Both the position numbers and the translations under genes were made by a program. DNA of 25,929 nucleotides, taken from a virus. Positions within the stretch are counted from its first letter, which is position 1, and the number at the start of each line of letters is the position of its first letter. The DNA lies in IMG/VR virus record IMGVR_UViG_3300021357_000011, positions 1-25,929 of that record. One strand, 5' to 3'. Shown here piece by piece: positions 16,713 to 22,698 of this stretch. The notes beneath the pieces are model-generated. The model made no database searches. It had not been told where the DNA came from and was given only the letters and a program-made list of their open reading frames with translations.

Positions 16713-17117
16713 TTATTTAAGCCACGGAAATACCTCCTCGTGGCCTGGTATTAACTTATAATTCTCCGTGATTTCTTCATTTTTAACAATATCTCTTAAA
16801 GCATAGTCCAAATTAGCGTCATAATTCGGATCATCGGAGTGATTCATATAAGCTTGAGCATGACAATCAGGCCACATGAAGGGTGTACCGTTTACCATCT
16901 GACAATTTCTCTCAAGCAAAAGCTCTTTTACCTCTGGGAATAGTTTCGATAAACTCCCGGGGCTTATCTTATAAGCCTGTGGAAATTCAGTCGCCCATAG
17001 TTTTTGTCCCTTGAAAATGTCCGAAATGGCAAAGACACCGACACCATGTATTTTCGAAGGTGCTATCCGAAACTTAACAACGGAATTGAGTTTATTGATT
17101 TGATCGTCTATGCTCAT
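16713..17117 (-). CDS. SET-domain protein (putative protein-lysine methyltransferase)
   Basis: A 134-residue protein from the ATG at 17117, which overlaps the upstream stop (ATGA); the start at 17129 is less likely. Family motifs are visible: IHGVGVFAISDIFKGQ (SET start, residues 23-38), YMNHSDDPNYD (cofactor/pseudoknot NHS, 90-100) and RDIVKNEEITENY (108-120, with the conserved Tyr). SET enzymes transfer a methyl group from S-adenosylmethionine to lysine. Bacterial and phage members exist, but their targets are mostly unknown. The gene lies between terminase and portal, so a virion or host-factor substrate is possible. Domain recognition is strong; activity is inferred. Confidence 0.85.
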   Translation of the reverse strand: MSIDDQINKLNSVVKFRIAPSKIHGVGVFAISDIFKGQKLWATEFPQAYKISPGSLSKLFPEVKELLLERNCQMVNGTPFMWPDCHAQAYMNHSDDPNYDANLDYALRDIVKNEEITENYKLIPGHEEVFPWLK

Positions 17118-17428
17118 TTGTCTTTCCAATCCAATAATGGCATACGTCGCTTAATCTCCTCGTGTGTCTTTTTCCACAATATATACTGTGTGCCATTCTT
17201 AAATCCTAATCTCAAAATTGTCTCCTTCCTGTTCCATTCCTTCCCCTGACAATATTTACACTTACCCCATTCACCAATTTCGCCATGAGAATGTTTTGTT
17301 GATCCAGCTTCTAGTATTGCTTTTTGTATCTTATAATAATTAGCAGGGTCTTTCAAGTGATCGGGAAGCGAAGCAAGAACTGGATGTGGTTTTACTTTTT
17401 GAAATGTATCTGGTTTTATGTCGCTCAT
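17114..17428 (-). CDS. Small conserved phage-type protein with CxxC
   Basis: A 104-residue protein. The N-terminal half contains HPVLASLPDHLKDPANYYKI and the central part has AGSTKHSHGEIGEWGKCKYC with a single CxxC and two nearby His, plausibly binding zinc. The C-terminal half is a basic helix-rich region with hydrophobic patches. Both ends overlap neighbours by ATGA, so it is coupled to the 43-residue gene and the SET gene. The function is unknown. Confidence 0.8.
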   Translation of the reverse strand: MSDIKPDTFQKVKPHPVLASLPDHLKDPANYYKIQKAILEAGSTKHSHGEIGEWGKCKYCQGKEWNRKETILRLGFKNGTQYILWKKTHEEIKRRMPLLDWKDK

Positions 17429-17556
17429 AAGCCTTTATTAACACGCCTTTTTTGTTGTCGCTTCACGACGTGGGGACAACTCTCCCATCCCTCCCTACAA
17501 CACTCCGGAATATTCCACACAAAAGGGTCTATCTCAATTACTTCTGGTTCTTCCAT
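17425..17556 (-). CDS. 43-residue Cys-rich protein after terminase
   Basis: A short frame of 43 residues (MEEPEVIEIDPFVWNIPECC...). It has C-C-x7-C-P-H (CCREGWESCPHVVKRQ) followed by a basic tail, a probable zinc-binding site. Its ATG shares one base with the terminase stop (TAATG) and its TGA overlaps the next ATG (ATGA), so it is very likely translated. Similar Cys-rich peptides follow terminase genes in related phages (from general recollection, not a search). Confidence 0.75.
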   Translation of the reverse strand: MEEPEVIEIDPFVWNIPECCREGWESCPHVVKRQQKRRVNKGL

Positions 17557-18749
17557 TATAGTCCTTTATTACTTCTTGCAATAGAGGCGAATCGGGGAAT
17601 ATTCGACAGCATCTCTTTGCGCTTAATAATCGGGACAAGAGAAGTTATCGCATATCTAACCGCATCGAGTCCATGATCTAAACCCCCCTCTGGCTCTTGA
17701 AGTACCCGACCATCTCTATCAACCTGCCATAAATAATTTCTATATTCCTTAATCAAGTTAATAGATTTATTAGTAACACTTATATTTTGTCCTTGAACCG
17801 TATTTATCCCATAACGTACCGAGTCTCTACCTTTCACTGTTGGTAGTATATTTATCTGATAACTCTTGATATCGTCAATACTCTTTGGCTCCGCACTATC
17901 AGCTATAATTAAGGCTTTTTTTAAATTAAGTAATATATCAGCTATTTGCTTATTAGAAAGTCCTTTAGCATAGGTTATTTCATCCAAAATATACCCACCA
18001 TTGTAATAATACAAGGCTATTATCGCTGTAGGATCATTTGTGTACCCAAAATCTAAACCATACCGCTCTAATCGTGCTTCATGAGGGATTTCATCTATGA
18101 TTTTCCAATCTTTATATATCTTGCCTTCTACTTCACCTAATTGACCTAAACCATATACTTTCCACCACTCTTTACGATTCATTCTTTGCTCTAATGATTG
18201 AACGATTGCTTTATCTAAAGCCTCATTATCTTTATAAGTTAAAATTATATGATCTACATCTGATCGTTTACCTAAAATTTCCTGATTAAACCAAAATTCA
18301 TTAGTAGGATTCCAGTCTAAAAAAACAAACTCTTTAGTTCTAATTTCCAACTGTTCAAAAGATTCAAAAGGAGTATTATTTGCTTCATTTATAAAAAGTC
18401 TATCTCTCCTTGGCCCTCTAACCTTACGAGCTTCGGCGATGGAAAAAAACTCTATTTTAGAGCCTGTTTCAAAAGTATAAGTAGCTGGATGAGATTTATA
18501 CCATCTTGAATCCACAAAAAGATTATGGGATTGTATTATATTCAAAAAATCTAATTGCGCACCTTGTTTTAAATGTGGCAAAGACTCGGAGACAATACTT
18601 GTAAGAGTAGGGAATTTATCTGATTGAGCCTTGTCTATCAAATATAATATTATAGAAACTGTCTTAGAAGCAGAACTACCTCCTTGAACTGCCCTAATCC
18701 TCTTCTTTAATTTCTGTATCTTTTGTGTTGCTGTCGTTATCCCGAACAT
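17556..18749 (-). CDS. terL: Terminase large subunit
   Basis: A 397-residue packaging ATPase/nuclease. I take the ATG at 18749 (MFGITTATQKIQKLKKRIRA), nine codons inside the longer frame. Visible motifs: Walker A-like GGSSASKT (residues 23-30), Walker B-like RLFINEAN (117-124), a coupling region LDWNPTN (144-150), and nuclease acidic residues in LDFGYTNDP (232-240), IADSAEP (282-288) and LDHGLDAVRY (357-366). It binds the portal and cuts and pumps concatemeric DNA into heads. It overlaps the small subunit gene by 56 bp. At 397 residues it is a short but complete terminase. Confidence 0.92.
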   Translation of the reverse strand: MFGITTATQKIQKLKKRIRAVQGGSSASKTVSIILYLIDKAQSDKFPTLTSIVSESLPHLKQGAQLDFLNIIQSHNLFVDSRWYKSHPATYTFETGSKIEFFSIAEARKVRGPRRDRLFINEANNTPFESFEQLEIRTKEFVFLDWNPTNEFWFNQEILGKRSDVDHIILTYKDNEALDKAIVQSLEQRMNRKEWWKVYGLGQLGEVEGKIYKDWKIIDEIPHEARLERYGLDFGYTNDPTAIIALYYYNGGYILDEITYAKGLSNKQIADILLNLKKALIIADSAEPKSIDDIKSYQINILPTVKGRDSVRYGINTVQGQNISVTNKSINLIKEYRNYLWQVDRDGRVLQEPEGGLDHGLDAVRYAITSLVPIIKRKEMLSNIPRFASIARSNKGL

Positions 18750-19170
18750 AATTAAGCAAAGGAATTGGTTTGCCACCAGATGTTAAATCCATCTTGTCTC
18801 CATATTTCTTAGGTAGGACTTTCGATAAATACCATTTTCGGGTATCTACTCTTAATCGAGAACGACCAAAATGTTCAGTATTTAATGTTATATATGAACT
18901 GCCATCTTTGTACTCGCGTTCCATCCAATCGTTCTGTCCATCATCAGCAATATCCAAGATTTCTTCAAACATCATTTCGGCTTGAATGTTCCTAGCTTTT
19001 TCGTAATGCTCCCAGAATTCTTTTTTATCCTCATCTAGCAACCATCTAAAAATAGAGGAAGACGAAGGCATTTCTTCATCTTTTACAATGGAACGCAGGC
19101 TTTCTCCGCTTGAAATTCTTTGGCAAATTTTCTGCCCTAATTCTTCTGTAAATATCGAAGGTCTTGCCAT
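18694..19170 (-). CDS. terS: Terminase small subunit
   Basis: A 158-residue DNA-recognition subunit. The N-terminus has a helix-turn-helix-type segment (TEELGQKICQRISSGESLRS, then SSSIFRWLLDED). It is followed by the helical ARNIQAEMMFEEILDIADDG, then RSRLRVDTRKWYLSKVLPKK and YGDK, a signature I associate with Sf6/gp1-type small terminases. It lies directly before and overlapping the large subunit. Confidence 0.88.
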   Translation of the reverse strand: MARPSIFTEELGQKICQRISSGESLRSIVKDEEMPSSSSIFRWLLDEDKKEFWEHYEKARNIQAEMMFEEILDIADDGQNDWMEREYKDGSSYITLNTEHFGRSRLRVDTRKWYLSKVLPKKYGDKMDLTSGGKPIPLLNYVRDNDSNTKDTEIKEED

Positions 19171-19200
19171 ATTATCTAAATATCGTAAAAAGCGGCATAA

Positions 19201-19407
19201 TTACAACTTATCACTCGCAGACGGATTTCCATAATCCTCATAATCTTCATACTCCATCTTTTCCGTCTCGACAACTGGTACGACCTTTGTTTCAAATTCA
19301 GTATAAACTGGAGGATCAACCATTACGCTATTTTCTCTATATCGCAACTTAATCCAAAAAAAACTAATTAGCAGAGCTAACACCACTAATACAAAAAAAG
19401 TTTTCAT
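19201..19407 (-). CDS. Small single-pass membrane protein with acidic tail
   Basis: A 68-residue protein from MKTFFVLVVLALLISFFW. It has an N-terminal hydrophobic helix (~residues 3-18), a short basic part (KLRYRENS) and a strongly acidic, Tyr-rich C-terminal tail (EKMEYEDYEDYGNPSASDKL). The ATG at 19407 lies 6 nt after TGTTATAAT; another ATG at 19413 overlaps the stop of a possible upstream frame. Candidates include a lysis-accessory or host-membrane-interacting protein. No spanin lipobox is seen. Confidence 0.7.
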   Translation of the reverse strand: MKTFFVLVVLALLISFFWIKLRYRENSVMVDPPVYTEFETKVVPVVETEKMEYEDYEDYGNPSASDKL

Positions 19408-19409
19408 AT

Positions 19410-19526
19410 TCATATTATAACACAAAAGCAGGAAGGTTCATTTTTATAAAAATATATTTTTGTCCTCCTGCTTTGCGTACACACCTCGGGCCCGAGACAT
19501 CCAGACCTCTCCAAAAGTCCGGTCAT
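19410..19526 (-). CDS. Possible 38-residue Cys-containing peptide
   Basis: A short frame begins with an ATG overlapping the stop of the 49-residue gene and ends with a TGA overlapping an ATG of the next gene, which would be normal in this operon. Product: MTGLLERSGCLGPEVCTQSR followed by a C-terminal RTKIYFYKNEPSCFCVII. The same bases hold a palindrome CTCGGGCCCGAG and the arms of an inverted repeat (19433-19475), so this could equally be a structured RNA or leader. Confidence 0.35.
   Translation of the reverse strand: MTGLLERSGCLGPEVCTQSRRTKIYFYKNEPSCFCVII
19414..19422 (-). promoter_or_regulatory. Extended -10 promoter TGTTATAAT, 6 nt before ATG
   Basis: TGTTATAAT-ATGAAT-ATG on the minus strand; the expected transcription start is the A of the ATG at 19407. 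It follows an imperfect long inverted repeat (GCAGGAGG ... CCTTCCTGC, about 19425-19475). Confidence 0.5.
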
Positions 19527-19672
19527 TTAATTATAACATGTTCTTTAGAAAAATGAAAACTAACCTTTTGCGCTCCATTTTTCCATTCCGACCTACACCA
19601 TTGATTTGCCTTCTTATGCCATTTTATTAAGACCATATCAGCTATCTTGATTCGTTTATCATTTGGTGTCAT
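19523..19672 (-). CDS. 49-residue basic protein
   Basis: A short frame (MTPNDKRIKIADMVLIKWHK, ending SKEHVIIK). It has a mixed alpha/beta look with Trp and Lys (HKKANQWCRSEWKNGAQKV). Its ATG overlaps the stop of the 47-residue membrane protein gene (ATGA). The bases of its last codons also form a TGTTATAAT box (19530-19538). The function is unknown. Confidence 0.65.
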   Translation of the reverse strand: MTPNDKRIKIADMVLIKWHKKANQWCRSEWKNGAQKVSFHFSKEHVIIK

Positions 19673-19812
19673 CTAAATATGCCCCACAATGTGCCAATTA
19701 GTATCCCCCCAATAAGAGGAAAAATACCTAACCACCCATCACTATAAAAAAGTATAGCAGAAGCTCCTAGGCTTAGAGATAATATTACTATTAGAAATTC
19801 TTGGCCTTTCAT
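19669..19812 (-). CDS. 47-residue two-segment membrane protein (holin-like size)
   Basis: A short frame, MKGQEFLIVILSLSLGASAI then LFYSDGWLGIFPLIGGILIG TLWGIF. It has two hydrophobic segments separated by YSDGW, so both ends would face the same side. Size and topology fit a minimal holin or a small membrane effector, but there is no endolysin gene nearby to support lysis. It is coupled by ATGA to the next gene. Confidence 0.65.
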   Translation of the reverse strand: MKGQEFLIVILSLSLGASAILFYSDGWLGIFPLIGGILIGTLWGIFR

Positions 19813-19829
19813 GGAAGTGTTGCGATACT

Positions 19830-19994
19830 TCATTCACTAAGAAGAGAGTCCGTGGGCAATTTTTTACCTAGAATAATCCACAGATGCGCCGTGTAAGTAA
19901 ATTGATTCATGTTATCGGCACTTGCCAAGATTACTCGTCCCTCCGGACTTTCTTCTTGCACTTTTTCCCGCTTACAACAGGAATATTCAGTCAA
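19830..19994 (-). CDS. Possible 54-residue protein, TTG start
   Basis: An open frame starts with TTG at 19994, just after AAGAGGAGAG (a strong but very close Shine-Dalgarno), and ends 17 bp before the 47-residue gene. The product reads (M)TEYSCCKREKVQEESPEGRV then ILASADNMNQFTYTAHLWII LGKKLPTDSLLSE, which looks protein-like. If only ATG is allowed, a 26-residue form starts at 19910. A TGTTATAAT box at 20021 would serve it. The inverted repeat AAGAAGAAAGTCCG/CGGACTCTCTTCTT lies within the frame, so an RNA role was considered. Confidence 0.5.
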   Translation of the reverse strand: MTEYSCCKREKVQEESPEGRVILASADNMNQFTYTAHLWIILGKKLPTDSLLSE

Positions 19995-20020
19995 CTCTCC
20001 TCTTAAAGAACGATGATATT

Positions 20021-20029
20021 ATTATAACA
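20021..20029 (-). promoter_or_regulatory. Extended -10 promoter TGTTATAAT
   Basis: The box is formed by the last codons of the 56-residue gene (GTG TTA TAA). It would start a transcript near 20014, leaving a ~20-nt leader before the TTG frame at 19994. Confidence 0.45.
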
Positions 20030-20192
20030 CCTTTTCATTCTCCCATTCAAGAGAGATCACCACTTCGGGTGCAAACATACGGATAATAACTTCTATATCT
20101 TCCAAAGCTTCATATATGCCTATTTGTTGCACTCTGCCATCTCCTCCTTCGGTAGTCGCATACATGATTATTTTTCTATCAATATCACTCAT
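20022..20192 (-). CDS. 56-residue acidic protein
   Basis: A short frame (MSDIDRKIIMYATTEGGDGR ... EALEDIEVIIRMFAPEVV). It overlaps the upstream 64-residue gene by 8 nt. A predicted beta hairpin is followed by an acidic helix. No family is recognised. Confidence 0.65.
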   Translation of the reverse strand: MSDIDRKIIMYATTEGGDGRVQQIGIYEALEDIEVIIRMFAPEVVISLEWENEKVL

Positions 20193-20379
20193 GTTTTTTT
20201 GCTAGTCTTTTTTCTAGTATTTTAATCAACGCTTCGTATTCGTTGATCTCCCTTTTTGCCCATGCAATGATCTCTTTAGGATTATCTTTTAGCGTATCAA
20301 CGAAGTCTTGAACTTTTTTGTTTTTGTTCTTTGTTAGAACATTTATATCTTGATCTTCGTTTTCCTTCTCTTTTTTCAT
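20185..20379 (-). CDS. 64-residue coiled-coil protein
   Basis: A highly charged, helical protein (MKKEKENEDQDINVLTKNKN ... EINEYEALIKILEKRLAKKH). The C-terminal ~30 residues show heptad hydrophobics (I, Y, L, I, L), suggesting dimerisation. It lies 4 bp after the 151-residue gene and overlaps the next gene by 8 bp. The function is unknown. Confidence 0.7.
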   Translation of the reverse strand: MKKEKENEDQDINVLTKNKNKKVQDFVDTLKDNPKEIIAWAKREINEYEALIKILEKRLAKKHE

Positions 20380-20383
20380 AAAT

Positions 20384-20839
20384 TTACTTAATTAATTCCT
20401 TCTCGACTGAATTAAGGACATCTCGTATATTATTGCGGATAAACTTGTAGTTTTTCCACTGCTCTGTGCTGGTATCGAGATCAGCATTTTCAAGGGAGTC
20501 AAAGTGTTGCATGAGCTTCTTTTCCATCTCCTTCACCCATTGCTTTTTACAGGAGACGAGGAGTTCTATTAACTTTTCCTCAAAGTACCTTGTAAAGTCC
20601 CAACCATTAATGTCTACTGGCACAAAAACTATCACCTGCTCTTTGGTAGGAAAGTTTTGCTCAAAAGCATCTATTATATTCTCCCAGTCTTGTAGTTCTG
20701 TCGTAGTCATTTCATTTAATAATCTTAAAGATTTGTTCTTTTTGCCCTCCAACTTCTCAATCGTTGATTTTAAAAGTCCGCAAAAGTCGCACTCATCACC
20801 GATTGGTCCTGCTATGTATTTGTGTTCGTGTTCTTTCAT
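20384..20839 (-). CDS. 151-residue helical protein with N-terminal His/Cys cluster
   Basis: The N-terminus MKEHEHKYIAGPIGDECDFC contains HxHx..CxxC, a possible zinc site. The rest is helical and charged (ENIIDAFEQNFPTKEQ, WDFTRYFEEKLIELLVSCKK, VLNSVEKELIK). A good ribosome site (AAGGGA) lies 4 nt before the ATG. It belongs to the early gene cluster; no known function. Confidence 0.75.
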   Translation of the reverse strand: MKEHEHKYIAGPIGDECDFCGLLKSTIEKLEGKKNKSLRLLNEMTTTELQDWENIIDAFEQNFPTKEQVIVFVPVDINGWDFTRYFEEKLIELLVSCKKQWVKEMEKKLMQHFDSLENADLDTSTEQWKNYKFIRNNIRDVLNSVEKELIK

Positions 20840-20888
20840 AATTCCCTTAAATTATCCTTCTCCTCGTTAGTGTGTTACTGGTAAAGTT

Positions 20889-21053
20889 CTATCTCCCCTT
20901 GCGGATTTTTCGACAGCCATAACATATTTGGGTCAGGGTATCGTGGTAGCTACTAAATGCGACTTGCTGAAAATGGTTGCCCTCACATTCTTGGATATTT
21001 TTCCTCACTTCATCGTGGGTAGAGTGTTCAAGTTCAAATAGTTCTTTTTCCAT
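20889..21053 (-). CDS. 54-residue small zinc-type protein
   Basis: A short frame (MEKELFELEHSTHDEVRKNI ... THLTQICYGCRKIRKGR region). It has Cys at residue 23 (QECEGNH) and a C-terminal CYGC followed by a basic tail, probably one zinc site. The ATG lies one base after the previous stop, which supports it as a real gene. Confidence 0.65.
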   Translation of the reverse strand: MEKELFELEHSTHDEVRKNIQECEGNHFQQVAFSSYHDTLTQICYGCRKIRKGR

Positions 21054-21054
21054 A

Positions 21055-21864
21055 TTACGCTTCATTAAACTTACCCTCTACTAATTGATAAAACACATTT
21101 TCCTTAATCTCGTCCCCATCTATCTTTTTGGTCTGGACATCAATGCGGTGCCACTGGTTATCAATATTCTTCCACTCGGCAAGCGTTAGCCAACAGCCTT
21201 TATCCCCTTTTGCTTTTCCGCTTCTGCCAAAAGAACAAGCACAACCCTCTGCTAATTCCTTTCCTTTGGATATTGTTGCCGAACTCTCATCTCCGACTGC
21301 CGTTGCCACTGCCCAATCTCCCGTGGCCTGCACGCCTGCTTGGTAGCCCGTGGCCTGCGCGCCTGCTTGGTCTCCCGTGGCCTGCGCTCCTGCTCGGTCT
21401 CCCGTGGCCTGCGCCCCTGCTCGGTCTCCCGTGGCCTGCGCTCTTGCTCGGTCTCCCGTGGCCTGCGCTCCTGCTTGGTAGCCTGTGGCACTATTATCTT
21501 TCGTCCATTTAACTTTATCGAAAAGCAACTTAATACCAAGTCCTATCAATTCCCCTAACCCCAATTCTGCTTTTATTTTCAATCTTTTAGCCACTCGTTT
21601 GGAGTCCGGATCGATTTTTTTGTCCACGCCTGTCGCTTCAACTTTTTCGTCCACGCCTGTCGCTTCAACTTCCGCAAAATGGCTATCTGGTATTGAGTAA
21701 TAATCAAATAAATCCAATGGATTTTCACAGAAATGCAGTCCCTCTTTGCACAATTCTATATTACCTTCGTGAGTATATTCCTTCCCCACTTCATACTGCA
21801 TACCACGGCATTTCCAGTCTTTGTCAAATCCTTTATAACCTATAATTTTGTCTGTTTTTTCCAT
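21055..21864 (-). CDS. Repeat protein with KGFDKDxxCRG domain (DUF7666-like)
   Basis: A 269-residue protein from MEKTDKIIGYKGFDKDWKCR. The N-terminal ~80 residues contain GYKGFDKDWKCRGMQYEVGK, LCKEGLHFCENPLDLFDYY and FAEVEATG. Next comes a helix (KIKAELGLGELIGLGIKLLF), then a run of ~9-residue repeats of the type ATGDRAGAQ (about eight units), and a C-terminal domain (KGDKGCWLTLAEW ... GDEIKENVFYQLVEGKF). This layout matches a family of phage/prophage proteins (DUF7666-type, from memory). The repeats would stack into a beta-helix-like rod. The function is unknown. The repeat DNA is far richer in G+C than the genes around it. Confidence 0.8.
   Translation of the reverse strand: MEKTDKIIGYKGFDKDWKCRGMQYEVGKEYTHEGNIELCKEGLHFCENPLDLFDYYSIPDSHFAEVEATGVDEKVEATGVDKKIDPDSKRVAKRLKIKAELGLGELIGLGIKLLFDKVKWTKDNSATGYQAGAQATGDRARAQATGDRAGAQATGDRAGAQATGDQAGAQATGYQAGVQATGDWAVATAVGDESSATISKGKELAEGCACSFGRSGKAKGDKGCWLTLAEWKNIDNQWHRIDVQTKKIDGDEIKENVFYQLVEGKFNEA
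21316..21490. repeat. 27-bp tandem coding repeats, about 6.5 units
   Basis: Units of the form CTCCCGTGGCCTGCGCTCCT-GCTCGGT recur with few differences on the plus strand, encoding the ATGDRAGAQ repeats of the protein above on the minus strand. Copy-number change by slippage is likely. High G+C in an AT-rich genome. Confidence 0.85.
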
Positions 21865-21877
21865 ATTTAACAATAAA

Positions 21878-22027
21878 TTATTCCTCCTCTTGGCAATTTA
21901 CGCATTTTAATCTTATACCATCTGGACTGTCCTGTATGGGTAATATGTTTTTATGTTCACATTTCCCTAAAATCGAATCAGTAACAAAATCCATAGTATG
22001 TTTATGATAATCGAATAGATATTGCAT
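21878..22027 (-). CDS. Small zinc-ribbon-like protein
   Basis: About 49 residues from MQYLFDYHKHTMDFVTD; in-frame ATGs at 22048 and 22081 give longer forms, but 22027 lies 4 nt after the stop of the upstream 54-residue gene. Near the C-terminus CEHKNILPIQDSPDGIRLKC followed by VNC gives three Cys and a His in a ribbon-like spacing, typical of small phage zinc proteins. The role is unknown. Confidence 0.65.
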   Translation of the reverse strand: MQYLFDYHKHTMDFVTDSILGKCEHKNILPIQDSPDGIRLKCVNCQEEE

Positions 22028-22031
22028 TTTA

Positions 22032-22196
22032 TCAGTTGCTGATCTCATTGATTTCAAAATTATTAAATAAACGATGCGCAAACTTAACTAATTCCTCATG
22101 GGTCATCTGTAATTCACCTTTGGCCGTATCATCGAGATAAACCTCAAACTTGGTATAAATATCTGTCTTGCCGGTTGTTTCAAGTCTAATTTTCAT
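22032..22196 (-). CDS. 54-residue acidic alpha/beta protein
   Basis: A short frame (MKIRLETTGKTDIYTKFEVY LDDTAKGELQMTHEELVKFA, ending NNFEINEISN). Two beta strands followed by a helix are suggested. Its start overlaps the end of the 30-residue frame by 11 bp and it precedes the zinc-ribbon gene. No family is recognised. Confidence 0.65.
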   Translation of the reverse strand: MKIRLETTGKTDIYTKFEVYLDDTAKGELQMTHEELVKFAHRLFNNFEINEISN

Positions 22197-22278
22197 GTCT
22201 TTGATACTCCTCGGCCTCTTTGTCTGCTTCTCGACCTTTCTCCTCGTTTTCCACTATGTCCTGTTGTGTTTCCTCCAT
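22186..22278 (-). CDS. Possible 30-residue acidic peptide
   Basis: MEETQQDIVENEEKGREADK EAEEYQRHEN. About 40% Glu/Asp, no hydrophobic core, probably disordered or helical. It is the first frame after the long hairpin at 22312-22391 and overlaps the next start by 11 nt. It may be a genuine short gene or a leader frame. Confidence 0.45.
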   Translation of the reverse strand: MEETQQDIVENEEKGREADKEAEEYQRHEN

Positions 22279-22311
22279 ATATTTACTTATTTTGTATATT
22301 ATCTTATAAAA

Positions 22312-22391
22312 TTCGACATTCTAAGGTAAGGGTATGATTATTGCCCCCTTGAATGGAAGAGATGTTTCATACCCTTGCCTCAAATGTCGAA
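22312..22391. repeat. Long inverted repeat (25-bp stem, 29-nt loop)
   Basis: TTCGACATTCTAAGGTAAGG-GTATGA (22312-22337) pairs with TCATACCCTTGCCTCAAATG-TCGAA (22367-22391) with only a few wobbles or bulges. It lies in the ~200-bp non-coding space 22279-22479, in the presumed leader of the small-gene cluster. The rest of that space (22392-22479) holds short inverted repeats around AGATTA but no supported gene. Confidence 0.7.
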
Positions 22392-22479
22392 CACTTGAGT
22401 ACCAAACCTTCGCTTAGATTAAACCGGTAGAGTAATCTCGTAAGATCACTTTAAAGCCTAATCTGCCCGATAAGTCTCG

Positions 22480-22638
22480 TTAATCTACTAAAAGAACATT
22501 TTTATCTTTTTTCCATGGGAGAAATTTATGGCACTTCGGACAAACCTTGGGCATTATGACCCTTGCTACCCACTCCCATGAGCAATAAACGCATTTTAAC
22601 CCTATTGGCTCTACCGGCTCTATTTCTTTAATCTCCAT
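22480..22638 (-). CDS. 52-residue zinc-ribbon protein
   Basis: A short frame starting MEIKEIEPVEPIGLKCVYCS then WEWVARVIMPKVCPKCHKFL, ending KDKNVLLVD. Two CxxC pairs (residues 16-19 and 33-36) form a standard zinc ribbon. A near-consensus promoter precedes it by 8 nt. It could be a regulator or nucleic-acid-binding protein of the early genes. Confidence 0.75.
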   Translation of the reverse strand: MEIKEIEPVEPIGLKCVYCSWEWVARVIMPKVCPKCHKFLPWKKDKNVLLVD

Positions 22639-22646
22639 ATATTTTT

Positions 22647-22674
22647 ATTATAATCATATTGAAAGTGCTGTCAA
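22647..22674 (-). promoter_or_regulatory. Consensus promoter TTGACA-16-TATAAT
   Basis: On the minus strand, TTGACA (22669-22674) and TATAAT (22647-22652) are separated by 16 nt. The box TTATCCACA (22686-22694) lies 11 nt upstream of the -35. The ATG at 22638 follows 8 nt after the -10, so the leader is nearly absent. Confidence 0.75.
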
Positions 22675-22685
22675 CCCTATACTTT

Positions 22686-22694
22686 TGTGGATAA
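22686..22694 (-). promoter_or_regulatory. DnaA-box-like TTATCCACA
   Basis: A perfect match to the DnaA consensus, read on the minus strand, in the gap between the methylase stop and the promoter above. The same box stands at the same distance from the promoter at 25213. It could be an operator for DnaA or for a phage regulator. Confidence 0.5.
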
Positions 22695-22698
22695 GTAA

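Noticed and set aside
19834-20010. Resemblance of GAAGAAAGTCCGGA (minus strand) to the conserved 5' element of bacterial RNase P RNA
   Set aside because: The matching 3' conserved element is missing, the stretch is far too short, and the bases are better explained by a 54-codon frame.
21252-21539. Arg-rich frame (RRPRETEQ repeats) overlapping the repeat gene
   Set aside because: It is another frame of the 27-bp repeats (length divisible by 3 keeps all frames open).
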